Shown piece after piece: positions 25,126 to 34,280 of a stretch of 35,673 nucleotides of DNA (positions are counted from its first letter, which is position 1; each line of letters begins with the position of its first letter). The notes below the pieces were generated by a model. The model saw only the letters and a list, made by a program, of their open reading frames with translations. It made no database searches and had not been told where the DNA came from. This stretch comes from Spirochaetota bacterium (lineage in GTDB: Bacteria; Spirochaetota; Spirochaetia; Treponematales; Rectinemataceae). A program made the translations under genes and the position numbers. The DNA lies in assembly GCA_026398595.1 (NCBI GenBank), contig JAPLSO010000069.1:1-35673 (forward strand), given 5' to 3'.

Positions 25126-25142
25126 TCCGCCACAACGTGTTA
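25126..25142. promoter_or_regulatory. Degenerate palindromic operator upstream of metA and metF
   Basis: CGCCAC-AAC-GTGTTA (25128-25142) keeps 9 of the 12 arm positions of the operator seen at cysK, the XRE gene and metY. Its distance to the conserved GGTATG of the metA leader is 49 nt, against 50 nt in the metY region, so it occupies the homologous position. On the minus strand TTGTGG (part of the site) and GATAAT 16 bp downstream could form the metA promoter. The rest of 25143-25223, before metF, shows no clear element. Confidence 0.45.
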
Positions 25143-25223
25143 TCGTCATCATTCATGGCCTTGCGCGCATTGTCAAGTCAGGCGGAGGCTTGATTTACGG
25201 CCGCGTTTTCCCCACTATGGGCC

Positions 25224-26225
25224 ATGGCATCGGAAAATAGGGCATCGTCCTACGGGAACCGCGCGCGGGTCATGGACAGTCTCGCTTCGGGCGGCTGCGT
25301 CTCCATCGAGGTCGTTCCTCCCCCTCGGGGCGGCGATCTGGACGAGATCATGGCCGCTGTCGAGGCCATACTACCCCACTTTCCCTCCTTCATCTCCGTG
25401 ACCGACCACCCGGGCGGCAAGGCCTGGGCCGACTCCCGCGAGGGACCGCGCCGCGTGGCGTTGCGGACCAAGCCCGGCACCCTGGGAACGGCCGTAGCCC
25501 TGCGGGACGAGTTCGGCATCACCACCGTTCCCCACGTCGTCGGCGGGATGGCCGACCGCCTCGACGTCGAGGACCTCCTCATCGACCTCCACTACGCCCG
25601 GTTCAGGGACGTCTTCGCCGTCATGGGAGACGACCGCTACGCCCCCGCCGGACAGACCTCGATTCCCGCCGAGGGTTACGGCCACGCCTCCGACCTGGTG
25701 GCCCACATACTGCGGCTCAACAAAGGCGAGTATACGCCGCCCGCCGAGGGCAAACCTACCGAATTCCGAATAGGTGTGGCAGCCTACCCCCAGAAGCATT
25801 TCGCCGCCCCTAACCTGGAGACGGATTTCCAGCACCTCGTGGAGAAATTCGAGGCGGGAGCCAGCTTCGCGATCACCCAGATGGTTTTCGAAGCGCGGCC
25901 TTACATCGCCCTGGTCGAGAGACTGAGGGCCCGGGGCTTCACCCAGCCCGTCCTTCCCGGAATAAAGCCCATCTTCAAGGCCTCTTCCATAGACTTGATT
26001 CCAAGAAACTTCTTCATCGACCTGCCCCAGGGCCTGGTGACCAGCCTCCGCGGGGCTCGGAGTCCCGAGGAAGAACGCAAGGCTGGCGTCGCCTGGACAG
26101 TCGAGCTCTGCCGAAGCCTTCTCGATGCCGGAGCTCCCGGCCTCCACTTCTTCACTATGGGAAGAGGCTTGGGGACGAAGTGGATCCTCGATGCCCTGGT
26201 TGGCCCCCAAGGGAGGCTGACTTGA
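25224..26225 (+). CDS. metF: Methylenetetrahydrofolate reductase
   Basis: A 333-residue flavoenzyme that reduces 5,10-methylene-THF to 5-methyl-THF, the methyl donor for MetH. The N-terminal VSIEVVPPP carries the conserved Glu29, followed by FISVTDHPGG, TTVPHVVGGM, FAVMGDDRY and a C-terminal TQMVFEARPYIALVERL and LPGIKPIF. These correspond to the substrate and FAD motifs of MetF, though several strands depart from the E. coli wording. The stop overlaps the metH start (TTGA), so the two are co-translated. No strong ribosome binding site precedes the ATG; a later ATG at 25272 is possible. Intact. Confidence 0.88.
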   Translation: MASENRASSYGNRARVMDSLASGGCVSIEVVPPPRGGDLDEIMAAVEAILPHFPSFISVTDHPGGKAWADSREGPRRVALRTKPGTLGTAVALRDEFGITTVPHVVGGMADRLDVEDLLIDLHYARFRDVFAVMGDDRYAPAGQTSIPAEGYGHASDLVAHILRLNKGEYTPPAEGKPTEFRIGVAAYPQKHFAAPNLETDFQHLVEKFEAGASFAITQMVFEARPYIALVERLRARGFTQPVLPGIKPIFKASSIDLIPRNFFIDLPQGLVTSLRGARSPEEERKAGVAWTVELCRSLLDAGAPGLHFFTMGRGLGTKWILDALVGPQGRLT

Positions 26226-29200
26226 TCGGCGACAACCCCGCCGCGGCGCAGCTGCGGTCCCTTTTCGGCGGAAGGCTGATTCTCGCCGACGGTTCGACGG
26301 GCACAGCCCTCGAAGCCCTTGCCCCCGAGGCCGCGGCTTCAGGGCGATCGGCCCTCCTGCCCCTGGAAAATCCCGACATCGTGGAGGCCCTCCACGACGC
26401 CTACTTCGAGGCCGGGGCCGACCTCGTGGAGACGGCCACCTTCTCAGGCAGCGCCTTCGATCTCGAGCGCTTCGCGGAAGGCTATCCCGGCAGCGCCGAA
26501 GGCTTGAGCTATGCGGTCAACAAGGCCGCCGCTGAGGCGGCCTGCCGGGCCGCGAGGCGGGCAGCCACCAAAACCGGCGCCACAGGAGCCGCCGGCCTCC
26601 GCCCCCGACTTGTCGCGGGCTCCATCGGACCAGGCGACAAGCCGCCTTCCCTCGGTGCCGCAAGCTATGCCCAACTCCGCGCCTCCTATCTGCCCCAGGC
26701 CCGGGGACTCGCCGACGGAGGAGCCGATCTCGCCATCATCGAAACCTGCCAGGACCCCCTGCAAATTAAGGCGGCGATAGCCGCCTTGCGCAGTCCTGAA
26801 GGAGGCCGGGGACTTCCCTTCATCGTCTCGGCCACCGTGGACGAAAAAGGAAGAATGCTGGCCGGCACCGATATAGCTGCCTTTGTCGCCATCGTAACGC
26901 CCTTTGCCCCCCTCGCCCTCGGCCTGAACTGCTCGGGCGGCCCCGACGAGATCGCCCCCTCACTCGAAACCCTCGCCGCCCTCTCGCCCTTCCCTCTCTG
27001 CTTCATGCCCAACGCCGGCATCCCAAGCTCAGTCAAGGGCTGCACCACGTACCCCTTCGGCCCCGAGGTTTTCTCCAAAAAGGTTGAAACCCTGACACGG
27101 CGCTACGCGATTGCCATAGCAGGAGGCTGCTGCGGCACGACCCCTTCCCATATAGCCGCCCTGCACCGCCGCCTTTCGGACAGGCCTGCCGCCGGGCCGA
27201 GGCCGCCTGCCCGCCCATCCCTCGCCTCCCTGTATCGCGCCAGGTATTTCGGCCCCGGGCTCTTCAAGATCGGCGAACGGGCGAACTCCGCGGGATCGGC
27301 AGCCTTCGCCGCCCTCCTCGACGCAGACGATTTCGAGGCCATGGCCGATAAGGCCCTCCTTCAGGAAAAAAGCGGGGCCTCGGCCCTCGACCTCCACCTC
27401 TCGCGGGCGGGCAGGGACGAGGCGGGGGATCTGGAGCAGTTCGCCGCACTCATCGCGCCGCGCGCCCAGGCCGCCCTCTCTCTCGATTCGAGCGACCCCG
27501 AGGTTCTCGCGGGCGTCCTGCCCTTCATGGGCGGCAGACCCCTCCTCAATTCTACCAGCCTTGAGGACCTGGCGAAGACACGTCACGTCTTCGCCCTCGC
27601 CCGTGAGTTCGGCGCGGCCGTTGTCTGCCTGGCCCTGGACGGATCAGGCCCTGCCCGCGGCGTCGAGGACAAGGTCAGGATCTGCCGGAGCCTCTACAGC
27701 CTTGCCGTAGGGGAGTTCGGTCTGGCCCCATCCTCCCTTTTATTCGACCCTCTTACCTTCACGATTGCGGCGGGAGGCGACGCCGGGACGACGATAGCCG
27801 CCATCCCCGCCGTCAAGGCAGCCTGTCCCGGCTCCCTCACCGTCCTGGGCGTGGGCAACATTTCCTATGGGCTTCCGAAATCCACACGCTCCGCCGTGAC
27901 CTCCCTCTTCCTGGACGCCGCGGTCAAGGCAGGTCTTGACGCTGCCATCGTGGACACGGCCGGTATCCCGGCCCCGGAAACAATCGAACCCGATCTCAAA
28001 GCCGCCGCCTGCAAGGCGCTCAACCTCGAAAAACGCGACGGCGATTCCGCCGACCCCTTGGACGCCCTTCTCGCCTGGGCTGCCAACAAGACCAGGGACG
28101 GCAAAGGCGCTCCGAGGCAGGACCTCGCGGGTCAAGCCGGAGAATCCGAGCCCCAAGACCCTGTCTCGAAGCTCAAGGCAGCGCTCTCGCGGGGCGACGG
28201 AGCTTCGGCCGAAACAACAGGAAAGCAGGTGGTCGAGCTCAAGGGCGGCGCCGCCCTCATGACCCTGGTCACCGAGTCCATGGCCGAGTCGGGGAGGCTT
28301 TGGAACGAGGGCCTTCTCTCTCTCCCCCTCGTCCTGCGTTCGGCCGAGGCGGCCAAGCGCGCTCTTTTACCCCTCGCCGGAGCCTTTTTTTCGGAGACCA
28401 AGGGAAGCGTCGTCATGGCGACCGTCAAGGGCGACCTCCATGACATCGGCAAAAACATCGTCGCTGCCATCCTCGCCTGCTCGGGCTGGAAGGTCGTCGA
28501 CCTGGGCACGGACGCCTCGGCTGACTCCATCGTCAGGGCCGCCCAGGAAAGCGGGGCGCTCGCCGTGGGGCTTTCCGGCCTCCTCACCCGCTCCCTTGCC
28601 GAAATGCGCTTGACCTGCGAGACCCTCGAGGCCTCAGGCTCCGGCTGCCTCGTCCTCTGCGGAGGGGCGGCCGTCAGCGCCGACTTCGTCGAACGCGAGA
28701 TTGAGCCCCTCCATCCAGGGCTGGTGCAAGCCTGTCCCGACGCCTTCGCCGCGGCGAAGCTCCTGGATGAGGAAGCGGCTGGCCGGATCCGGTCTTCGAC
28801 GATCAAGAAAGCTCTAAGAAACACGACGCGGGGCGCGATGAAGGGGGTACGCGACGCAAGAAAAGCCACGGCAACGGTCACCTCTTCTCAGGGCGGCCGT
28901 GCCGAAAGGACGGCGTCCGGCACCCCGATAGAAACCAAGGGAAAACCCGCCTACAAACCGCCCTTCCTTGGCGCCTCGGAACCCTGCGCCATACCGTTCG
29001 GGGAATTGCTCGAGAGCCTGCGAAAACCCCTCCTCTTCACCTCACGCTGGGGATACAAGCGGAAGGAGTTCAAAAAGGCCGAAGCCGAGCTTGCGCGGCT
29101 TCTGTCCGAGGCCGAAACCCTCGCCTCGCCTTCCTATATATACGGCTACTTCCCCGTCCAAACCGGAAACGCGACCAGCCTCCTCGTCGGTGCTGGCGGC

Positions 29201-29683
29201 GATCCGGGCGAAGCCTGGGCCGGCCTGGACGCCAAGCCCTTCTTCGAGCTCCCCTTTCCGAGGGAAAACGGCGGCCTTTGCAGGACCCTCGCCTCCTATT
29301 TCCGCCCCGAGGGGGACTACATCGCCTTCTTCGCGGCGACGGCGGGTCCGGGACTGGGACGCAGGGCGAAAGAACTCAAAGAATTGGGAAGACTCGAAGC
29401 CTACTGGCATCTCCATGGCCTGGGATCGGCCCTGGCCGAGGCAGCGGCCCAGTGGGCTCACGACAGGATCGGCACCGAGATACGCGCCGCAGGCGGCCAA
29501 ACCAAAGGCAAACGCTACTCCTTCGGATTTCCCTCCTGCCCTGGCCTCGAATTCCAGGCCCCACTTCTCGAGCTTCTCGGCGCCTCGCGCATCGGCCTAT
29601 CCGCGACCTCGGGCCACCAGCTCGATCCCGAACACTCGGTGACCGCCTTCATCATTGCGCGGCCGGACGCCGTCTACTTCTAA
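26222..29683 (+). CDS. metH: Cobalamin-dependent methionine synthase
   Basis: A 1153-residue four-module enzyme that methylates homocysteine with 5-methyl-THF through cobalamin. Module 1 (about 1-320) is the homocysteine domain with ADGSTGTALE and zinc ligands in LGLNCSGGP (Cys237) and AGGCCGTTP (Cys303, Cys304). Module 2 (about 340-610) binds folate (IGERANSAGS, VGVGNISYGLP). Module 3 (about 650-880) binds B12, with GDLHDIGKN supplying the axial His740, then VGLSGLLTRS and CGGAAVS. Module 4 (about 920-1153) is the SAM-dependent reactivation domain (RYSFGFPSCPGLE, ending ARPDAVYF). A TTG at 26222 is the likely start: it overlaps the metF stop and has GGGAGG upstream; an earlier GTG would lack a site. 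Intact and complete. Confidence 0.93.
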   Translation: MIGDNPAAAQLRSLFGGRLILADGSTGTALEALAPEAAASGRSALLPLENPDIVEALHDAYFEAGADLVETATFSGSAFDLERFAEGYPGSAEGLSYAVNKAAAEAACRAARRAATKTGATGAAGLRPRLVAGSIGPGDKPPSLGAASYAQLRASYLPQARGLADGGADLAIIETCQDPLQIKAAIAALRSPEGGRGLPFIVSATVDEKGRMLAGTDIAAFVAIVTPFAPLALGLNCSGGPDEIAPSLETLAALSPFPLCFMPNAGIPSSVKGCTTYPFGPEVFSKKVETLTRRYAIAIAGGCCGTTPSHIAALHRRLSDRPAAGPRPPARPSLASLYRARYFGPGLFKIGERANSAGSAAFAALLDADDFEAMADKALLQEKSGASALDLHLSRAGRDEAGDLEQFAALIAPRAQAALSLDSSDPEVLAGVLPFMGGRPLLNSTSLEDLAKTRHVFALAREFGAAVVCLALDGSGPARGVEDKVRICRSLYSLAVGEFGLAPSSLLFDPLTFTIAAGGDAGTTIAAIPAVKAACPGSLTVLGVGNISYGLPKSTRSAVTSLFLDAAVKAGLDAAIVDTAGIPAPETIEPDLKAAACKALNLEKRDGDSADPLDALLAWAANKTRDGKGAPRQDLAGQAGESEPQDPVSKLKAALSRGDGASAETTGKQVVELKGGAALMTLVTESMAESGRLWNEGLLSLPLVLRSAEAAKRALLPLAGAFFSETKGSVVMATVKGDLHDIGKNIVAAILACSGWKVVDLGTDASADSIVRAAQESGALAVGLSGLLTRSLAEMRLTCETLEASGSGCLVLCGGAAVSADFVEREIEPLHPGLVQACPDAFAAAKLLDEEAAGRIRSSTIKKALRNTTRGAMKGVRDARKATATVTSSQGGRAERTASGTPIETKGKPAYKPPFLGASEPCAIPFGELLESLRKPLLFTSRWGYKRKEFKKAEAELARLLSEAETLASPSYIYGYFPVQTGNATSLLVGAGGDPGEAWAGLDAKPFFELPFPRENGGLCRTLASYFRPEGDYIAFFAATAGPGLGRRAKELKELGRLEAYWHLHGLGSALAEAAAQWAHDRIGTEIRAAGGQTKGKRYSFGFPSCPGLEFQAPLLELLGASRIGLSATSGHQLDPEHSVTAFIIARPDAVYF

Positions 29684-29726
29684 ACCCAGGAACTGGGCTA
29701 AACCCGCCGCCCCGGGTCAGGCTTGA

Positions 29727-29753
29727 GCTGCCGCGCGCTTAGCGCGCGGCAGC
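29727..29753. terminator. Perfect 12-bp hairpin between metH and the deaminase gene
   Basis: GCTGCCGCGCGC (29727-29738) and GCGCGCGGCAGC (29742-29753) form a perfect stem closed by a TTA loop. The TTA is the stop codon of the convergent deaminase gene. No T-run follows on either strand. It may act as a bidirectional barrier between the convergent genes. Confidence 0.45.
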
Positions 29754-31007
29754 GAGGCGCGCGGAGAGGCGCGCGGCTTCCGCCCTCACTTCCTCGGCTC
29801 CGTCGATCTTTCTGTGCCTCATGATGATTTTTCCGGCGCAGACCATCGTGTCCACGGCGCCGCCTCCTCCCGCGTAGACCAGGTTCGCGGCCAGTCCGCG
29901 GCGAGGAATCATCCCCGGCGCCGAAAGGTCGACCAGGAGAAAATCGGCGGCTTTCCCGGGCTCGAGGCAGCCCGCCCCGTCTCCGAAAGCTTCATGCCCG
30001 AGGACCGTGGCAGAGGCGACGAGCTCGGTGAGAGGAAACCGTGTCGGATCGTGATATTCATGCTTCTGCAAAAGGGCCGCGAGCTTCATGTCCGCGAAAA
30101 GGTCGAGACCGTTGTTCGAGGCCGAACCGTCGGTGCCCAGAAGGGTGACGATGCCCCTGCGCTTCGCCGCGCCATAGTCGAAAGCAGGCCCCGAAGCCAG
30201 CTTCATGTTGGAGGCGGGATTGTGGACGAGTTTCACGCCTCGTTCGGCGAGAAGATCGAAGTCGGCCGCATCGAGCCAGAGGGCATGGGCGGCGAAGACA
30301 TCCGGCCCCAGGAAGCCAAGGGAGTCGAGATAGAAGACCGGGCTCATGCCCGTATGCTTTTTACAGGAATCAATCTCGAACTTCGTCTCGGCGAGGTGGA
30401 TGTGGAGGCTCAAGTCCCGCTCGCGGCCGAATTCACCCAGCCAGCGCAGGGATGAGGGACAGGTCGCATAGACGGAGTGGGCAGCCAGGTTAAAGCTCAC
30501 GTTTGGCCCGAAATCCGGAAGATTGTCGAAGAAGGCCTTGCAAGCCCGGCGCTGTGCCGCGGCCTTGTCCTCGTCCATTCCGTCGATCAGGGCATAGTCG
30601 ATGACGAAGCGCATGCCCGAGTTCCGGGCGGCTCGGGCCGTGGCGAGGGGGTCTGAGTACATGTCCTGACAGAGGCCCGTGCCCGTGGAGATCATATCGA
30701 GGGCGGCGAGGCGAGTGCCCCAATAGATGTCCTCGGCGGTCAGTTTGGCCTCGAGGGGCCAGATCACGGATTTGAGCCATGCCTCGAGTTCGAGATCCTC
30801 GGCGGCGCCGCGGAAGAGGGTCATCGCCGAATGGGCATGGGCGTTGACGAGAGTGGGGAAGGCTGCGAGGCCCAGGCAGTCGATGATCTCGGTCAGCTGT
30901 CCTAAAGGTCCCGCGAGCTCCTCGCCCACAGCGACGATCTTGTCGCCTTCGACGAGAATATCCCTGGCCGAACCGTCCAGTTCGGCTCCCCTGAAAAGAA
31001 GACTCAT
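29739..31007 (-). CDS. Amidohydrolase of the SAH/MTA deaminase (TrzN/SsnA) type
   Basis: A 422-residue cytoplasmic amidohydrolase. Metal-binding and catalytic motifs are VNAHAHSAMTLFRG (His57, His59), LHIHLAETKFE, AAHALWLD and LLGTDGSASNNG; VHNPASNMKLASG is the typical substrate-side motif of S-adenosylhomocysteine/methylthioadenosine deaminases. The reaction would convert SAH, MTA or adenosine to the inosine form plus ammonia. It is 25 bp downstream of the nucleoside phosphorylase gene on the same strand, so they form an operon. The placement beside metH and luxS supports a role in clearing SAH or MTA. Chlorohydrolases and guanine deaminases share the fold and remain alternatives. Intact. 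Confidence 0.82.
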   Translation of the reverse strand: MSLLFRGAELDGSARDILVEGDKIVAVGEELAGPLGQLTEIIDCLGLAAFPTLVNAHAHSAMTLFRGAAEDLELEAWLKSVIWPLEAKLTAEDIYWGTRLAALDMISTGTGLCQDMYSDPLATARAARNSGMRFVIDYALIDGMDEDKAAAQRRACKAFFDNLPDFGPNVSFNLAAHSVYATCPSSLRWLGEFGRERDLSLHIHLAETKFEIDSCKKHTGMSPVFYLDSLGFLGPDVFAAHALWLDAADFDLLAERGVKLVHNPASNMKLASGPAFDYGAAKRRGIVTLLGTDGSASNNGLDLFADMKLAALLQKHEYHDPTRFPLTELVASATVLGHEAFGDGAGCLEPGKAADFLLVDLSAPGMIPRRGLAANLVYAGGGGAVDTMVCAGKIIMRHRKIDGAEEVRAEAARLSARLAAAR

Positions 31008-31032
31008 CGGAACCCCCCTGGCCGGCCTGAGC

Positions 31033-31851
31033 CTAGCCTATAGCCTCCACGGTTTTTTTGACGAAGGCAGAAAATCGCGGTTTCTCCCGTTCCGACACCT
31101 CGAGGACTTCCTCCGAGGTTATACGTCCCGCAAAGATTCCAGCGGCCATGTTGGTGATGCAGGAGAGGCCCAGGACCTTGAGGCCCCGATGCACGGCGGC
31201 TATGGCCTCGGGGACGGTCGACATGCCCACGGCGTCCGCGCCCAGGGTCCGCGCCGCGCGTATCTCGGCGGGCGTCTCGAAGCTGGGGCCGGTAAACCAC
31301 ATGTAGACCCCTTCCTGCAAGGGGATTCCCATCAAAGCGGCCGCGGCGCGGGCCGCCTGCCTCAAACCGGGGTCGTAGGCCGTCGTCATGTCGAAAAAGC
31401 GCATGCCCTCGGACGCATCGTTTGACCCGACGCAGGGATTGCGCCCCGTCAGGTTGATGTGGTCCCTGATAAGCATGAAATCGCCGGGCGAGAAGCTCTC
31501 GTTCACCCCTCCGGCCGCGTTGGTTAAAAAGAGATTTTGCACGCCCATCTTGGCGAAGGCGCGCATGGGCAGGACGACCTGGTCGAGGTCGTAGCCTTCG
31601 TAGAAGTGGAAGCGCCCCTGCATGGCAAGAACGAATTTCCCCGCGAGCCTCCCGGCTACCAGGCGTCCAGCGTGGCCGGGGGCCGTCGAAACGGGAAAGT
31701 GGGGTATCTCGGAATAAGGGACAATGATTGGGTCTTCTATCTCCTCGGCGAGAACGCCGAGGCCAGAGCCCAGCACGAGGGCGAGCTTCGGGGCTACCCC
31801 GATTTTTCTCAGAATGTACTCAGCCGATTCGGCCGCCCTGGCGTCTTTCAT
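31033..31851 (-). CDS. Purine nucleoside phosphorylase, trimeric 6-oxopurine type
   Basis: A 272-residue PNP that cleaves inosine or guanosine with phosphate. Motifs in order: LVLGSGLG, PGHAGRLVAG, GRFHFYEGY, LTNAAGGVN, GPSFETPAEIRA, AVGMSTVPEA and CITNMAAG. Asn in the last motif is the residue that prefers 6-oxopurines; the methylthioadenosine phosphorylases have Asp there. With the deaminase next in the operon, this suggests a two-step route in which adenine nucleosides are first deaminated and then phosphorolysed. The ATG follows GAGGTG. Intact and of normal length. Confidence 0.9.
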   Translation of the reverse strand: MKDARAAESAEYILRKIGVAPKLALVLGSGLGVLAEEIEDPIIVPYSEIPHFPVSTAPGHAGRLVAGRLAGKFVLAMQGRFHFYEGYDLDQVVLPMRAFAKMGVQNLFLTNAAGGVNESFSPGDFMLIRDHINLTGRNPCVGSNDASEGMRFFDMTTAYDPGLRQAARAAAALMGIPLQEGVYMWFTGPSFETPAEIRAARTLGADAVGMSTVPEAIAAVHRGLKVLGLSCITNMAAGIFAGRITSEEVLEVSEREKPRFSAFVKKTVEAIG

Positions 31852-31881
31852 GCAGCACCTCGCTCAACGGTATTTCAAGAC

Positions 31882-31911
31882 AGCATATAGCCGTCCTTAA
31901 AAGGCCGTCAA
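31882..31911 (-). promoter_or_regulatory. Promoter of the PNP-deaminase operon
   Basis: On the minus strand TTGACG (31906-31911) and TATATG (31884-31889) are 16 bp apart; TATGCT two bases on is an alternative -10. The start codon follows about 30 bases later. The region 31912-32071 is AT-rich and probably also holds the promoter for the plus-strand lipoprotein, but no single -35/-10 pair stands out. Confidence 0.5.
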
Positions 31912-32071
31912 CGGAAGGGTAACTTCGGTTGAATTTCATTATTTCCTTGCCTATAAGAATATAATTTGTACTTTTTGTCAAAAAATTGAATAATACAGTT
32001 GATAAATACATTATTGCCGTTTAATTTTCGGCCATTATTGTTCAAGTGTTTTAAACAAGTTGGAGGCTACT

Positions 32072-33610
32072 ATGAAAAAGTTGTCGCTCAAGACCGGCGG
32101 GGTCCTCCTGTCGGTCACTATCCTTGTTACCTTGCTTCTATTCTCCTGCGCCAACCCCGTGACGAACACGGTTTCGCTGGGATCCGACTCAGCCAGAACC
32201 CTCTCGGCGGGCGTGGAGGTCTTCCCCCTCACGGCGGGCCAGCACATCGATGCCGGCACCGTATCGATCTGGCGCGATAGCGCGAAGCTCTATGTGAAGT
32301 ACGAGACGAACTCAAGCTTCACCATAAACCAAACCCACGTCTGGGTAGGCACGAGCCTCACCCAAGTTCCCGTAAACAATCAGGGCAATCTTGCCCCCGG
32401 GCAATTCCCTGCCAAGGTCGACCCCCTATCCGGCCGGAACGACAACGGCGATCGTGACCTTTAATATCCTCCCCGCCTGGGAAGGTCAGTCCCTCTACAT
32501 CTTCAGCCACGCGGCCCTTCTCTATACCACGAAATCAGGCGGAGAAACCGGCTGGGGCGGCGATAATATCCTCAACGACGCTCAATGGAACTTCTACATC
32601 CACGTCGTACCCCCTACCTACGTTCCGACGACGACCACGTACTACAGCGTCTCCGGCTACGTCTTCCGCGACCTCAACGGCAACGGCGACATGGATTCCG
32701 GCGAGGCTGGCCTTCCCGGCGTGAGCCTGACCCTGAGCGACGGAAATACGACGACCTCGGGCGCCGACGGCTCCTATCTCTTCGACCACCTCAAGGGGGG
32801 CCTGGCCTCGTACAACGTCCAGGCGGGAAATCTCCAGGGCGAGTACCATATGCCCTACCTGAACCCCGTGACCGCATGGGCGGGCAAAGCCTCCTCGGCC
32901 AACGTTAACCTCGGGTTCTCGCACGAGACCGTCGCCGGCGTGGTCTTCTACGACGCCAACCACAACGACGTCTACGACGCCGGCGAGCCCACCTTGAGCG
33001 GCTTCACCGTCCGGCTTGGCTCGACCTTCGCGGTCAGCGATTCCGGCTGAGCCTATACCTTTGACAACCTCAAGGGCACGACCACCTATTCCGTCAGCGC
33101 CGACGACAGGACAGGCTTCCTGCACAGCGTCGCCTCCTCGAGGACCGTGACGCCGGCCAATTCCGTACCCGCTGTCGCCAACTTCGGATTCGCCGTAGAC
33201 TACGGCTGGATCGTCGAAAAGACTGCGAACGGTTTAACGATCGGTTACTGGAATACCAACCTCGACAAGGCGATCGCCAACAAGACGGCCGGTACCCAGG
33301 TGAGCAAGGCCGCGCTCCTCGGCTACGTGGGCCAGCTCTCGACCTTCGCCATCTCTCCGCTCAACGTCGCGACGATGTAGGCAACTTCCGACATCCTGGG
33401 CGCGACGGGGTCGGCGCCCAGCCTCCTTTTGTCCAAACAGCTCATGGGCTCCGAGTTCAACTACGCCTTAGGCGCCTACATCGGGAGCAACGCCCTCGCA
33501 ACGTACTTCTTCCTCTTCGACGGCGAGTACATGCTTGCCAACCCCGCCCTCTTCACCTCGGCCCAGATCCTCGCCCAGCAGGCGCGGTATGACGCCTACA
33601 ACAACAGTCA
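32072..33610 (+). pseudogene. SdrD_B-domain surface lipoprotein, broken by a frameshift and two stop codons
   Basis: The start ATG at 32072 follows GGAGG. The N-terminus MKKLSLKTGG...LLLFSCANP is a lipoprotein signal with Cys near residue 26. A globular domain (PLTAGQHIDAGTVSIWRD...HVWVG) breaks near 32430, where the frame shifts, and resumes with AIVTFNILPAWEGQSLYIFSHA. Two SdrD_B-like Ig modules follow: GYVFRDLNGNGDMDSGEAGLPG and GVVFYDANHNDVYDAGEPTLSG. A TGA interrupts the second (DSG-stop-AYTFDN, 33048-33050). A TAG follows at 33378-33380 inside a C-terminal region (VATM-stop-ATSDIL) that continues to YDAYNNSH near 33606, where the match to its own frame ends. Calcium-binding acidic loops (DLNGNGDMDSGE) fit an adhesion or surface role in the intact ancestor. 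Confidence 0.75.
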
Positions 33611-34191
33611 CGACCCTGAAGAAGCGCAAGGATGGAACCCTGGTCTACGCAATACCGCTCTGGTACAGGCTGGTCACCGGGGCCATGCTCGCCCTGGTGG
33701 CGGGGGGCCTCCTCTCCTCGGGCGAGGCGCCGGGAATCCTGGCCTGGATCATCATGGCCCTCCTCGCTCTCGGACTACTCTACGAGGAACGCTGGGCCGT
33801 CCCGCCCGAGTCGGGCGAGCTGCGCCACGTCGCCGGCATCCTTCCCTTCGCCTCTAGACTTTCCATTCCCTTCGGCCGGATCGAGGGACTCAGCCTAACC
33901 GCCTTCGCCCGGGGCACCATCCCGGGGACGGAGGACGAAAGAAAGGAAAAGGAGCGGGCCTATTCCCTCCTGGACGCCTCCATCTCGGCCTCTCCAGGCC
34001 TCGGCGCCGAGCGGCCTAGCTTCCTCAAGCCTGGGCGTAAGCCTTACCTCAACCTCGTCGTCATGACGATAGAGGGCCAGGAATACCTTCTGGACAGTCT
34101 CCCGGCGGCGAGGGCAGCCCGCCTTCTCAAGGTAGGGAGGGTCCTGGCCGAAGCCTGCGGAGTGGAGTTCAGGGAAATGGAAAAGAATTAG
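33589..34191 (+). CDS. Small membrane protein with a PH-like domain, function unknown
   Basis: About 200 residues. The start is uncertain: an ATG at 33589 gives MTPTTTVTTLKKRKDGTLVY, but it lies inside the end of the lipoprotein pseudogene and has no good ribosome binding site, so the original N-terminus may have been lost in the join near 33606. Two hydrophobic helices (LVTGAMLALVAGGLL and ILAWIIMALLALGLLY) are followed by a soluble part with YEERWAVPPESGELRHVAGI and IPFGRIEGLSLTAF, a pattern like bacterial PH (YdbS/YdbT-like) domains. No function can be assigned. The stop is 8 bp before the left inverted repeat of the insertion sequence. Confidence 0.6.
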   Translation: MTPTTTVTTLKKRKDGTLVYAIPLWYRLVTGAMLALVAGGLLSSGEAPGILAWIIMALLALGLLYEERWAVPPESGELRHVAGILPFASRLSIPFGRIEGLSLTAFARGTIPGTEDERKEKERAYSLLDASISASPGLGAERPSFLKPGRKPYLNLVVMTIEGQEYLLDSLPAARAARLLKVGRVLAEACGVEFREMEKN

Positions 34192-34199
34192 ACAAGACA

Positions 34200-34217
34200 A
34201 TATGAAGTGACCTCCCG
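34200..34217 (+). repeat. Left inverted repeat of the IS
   Basis: ATATGAAGTGACCTCCCG, mirrored at 35643-35659 with one base fewer. It lies 8 bp after the stop codon of the membrane protein gene. Confidence 0.75.
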
Positions 34218-34280
34218 GATATAAAACGTGGGTTAGCCGTGATAAAACGGGTACCACATATATCGTATCAGGAGGTCACC

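Noticed and set aside
25143-25223. Promoter for metF
   Set aside because: TTGTCA is present but no acceptable -10 box lies at the right distance.
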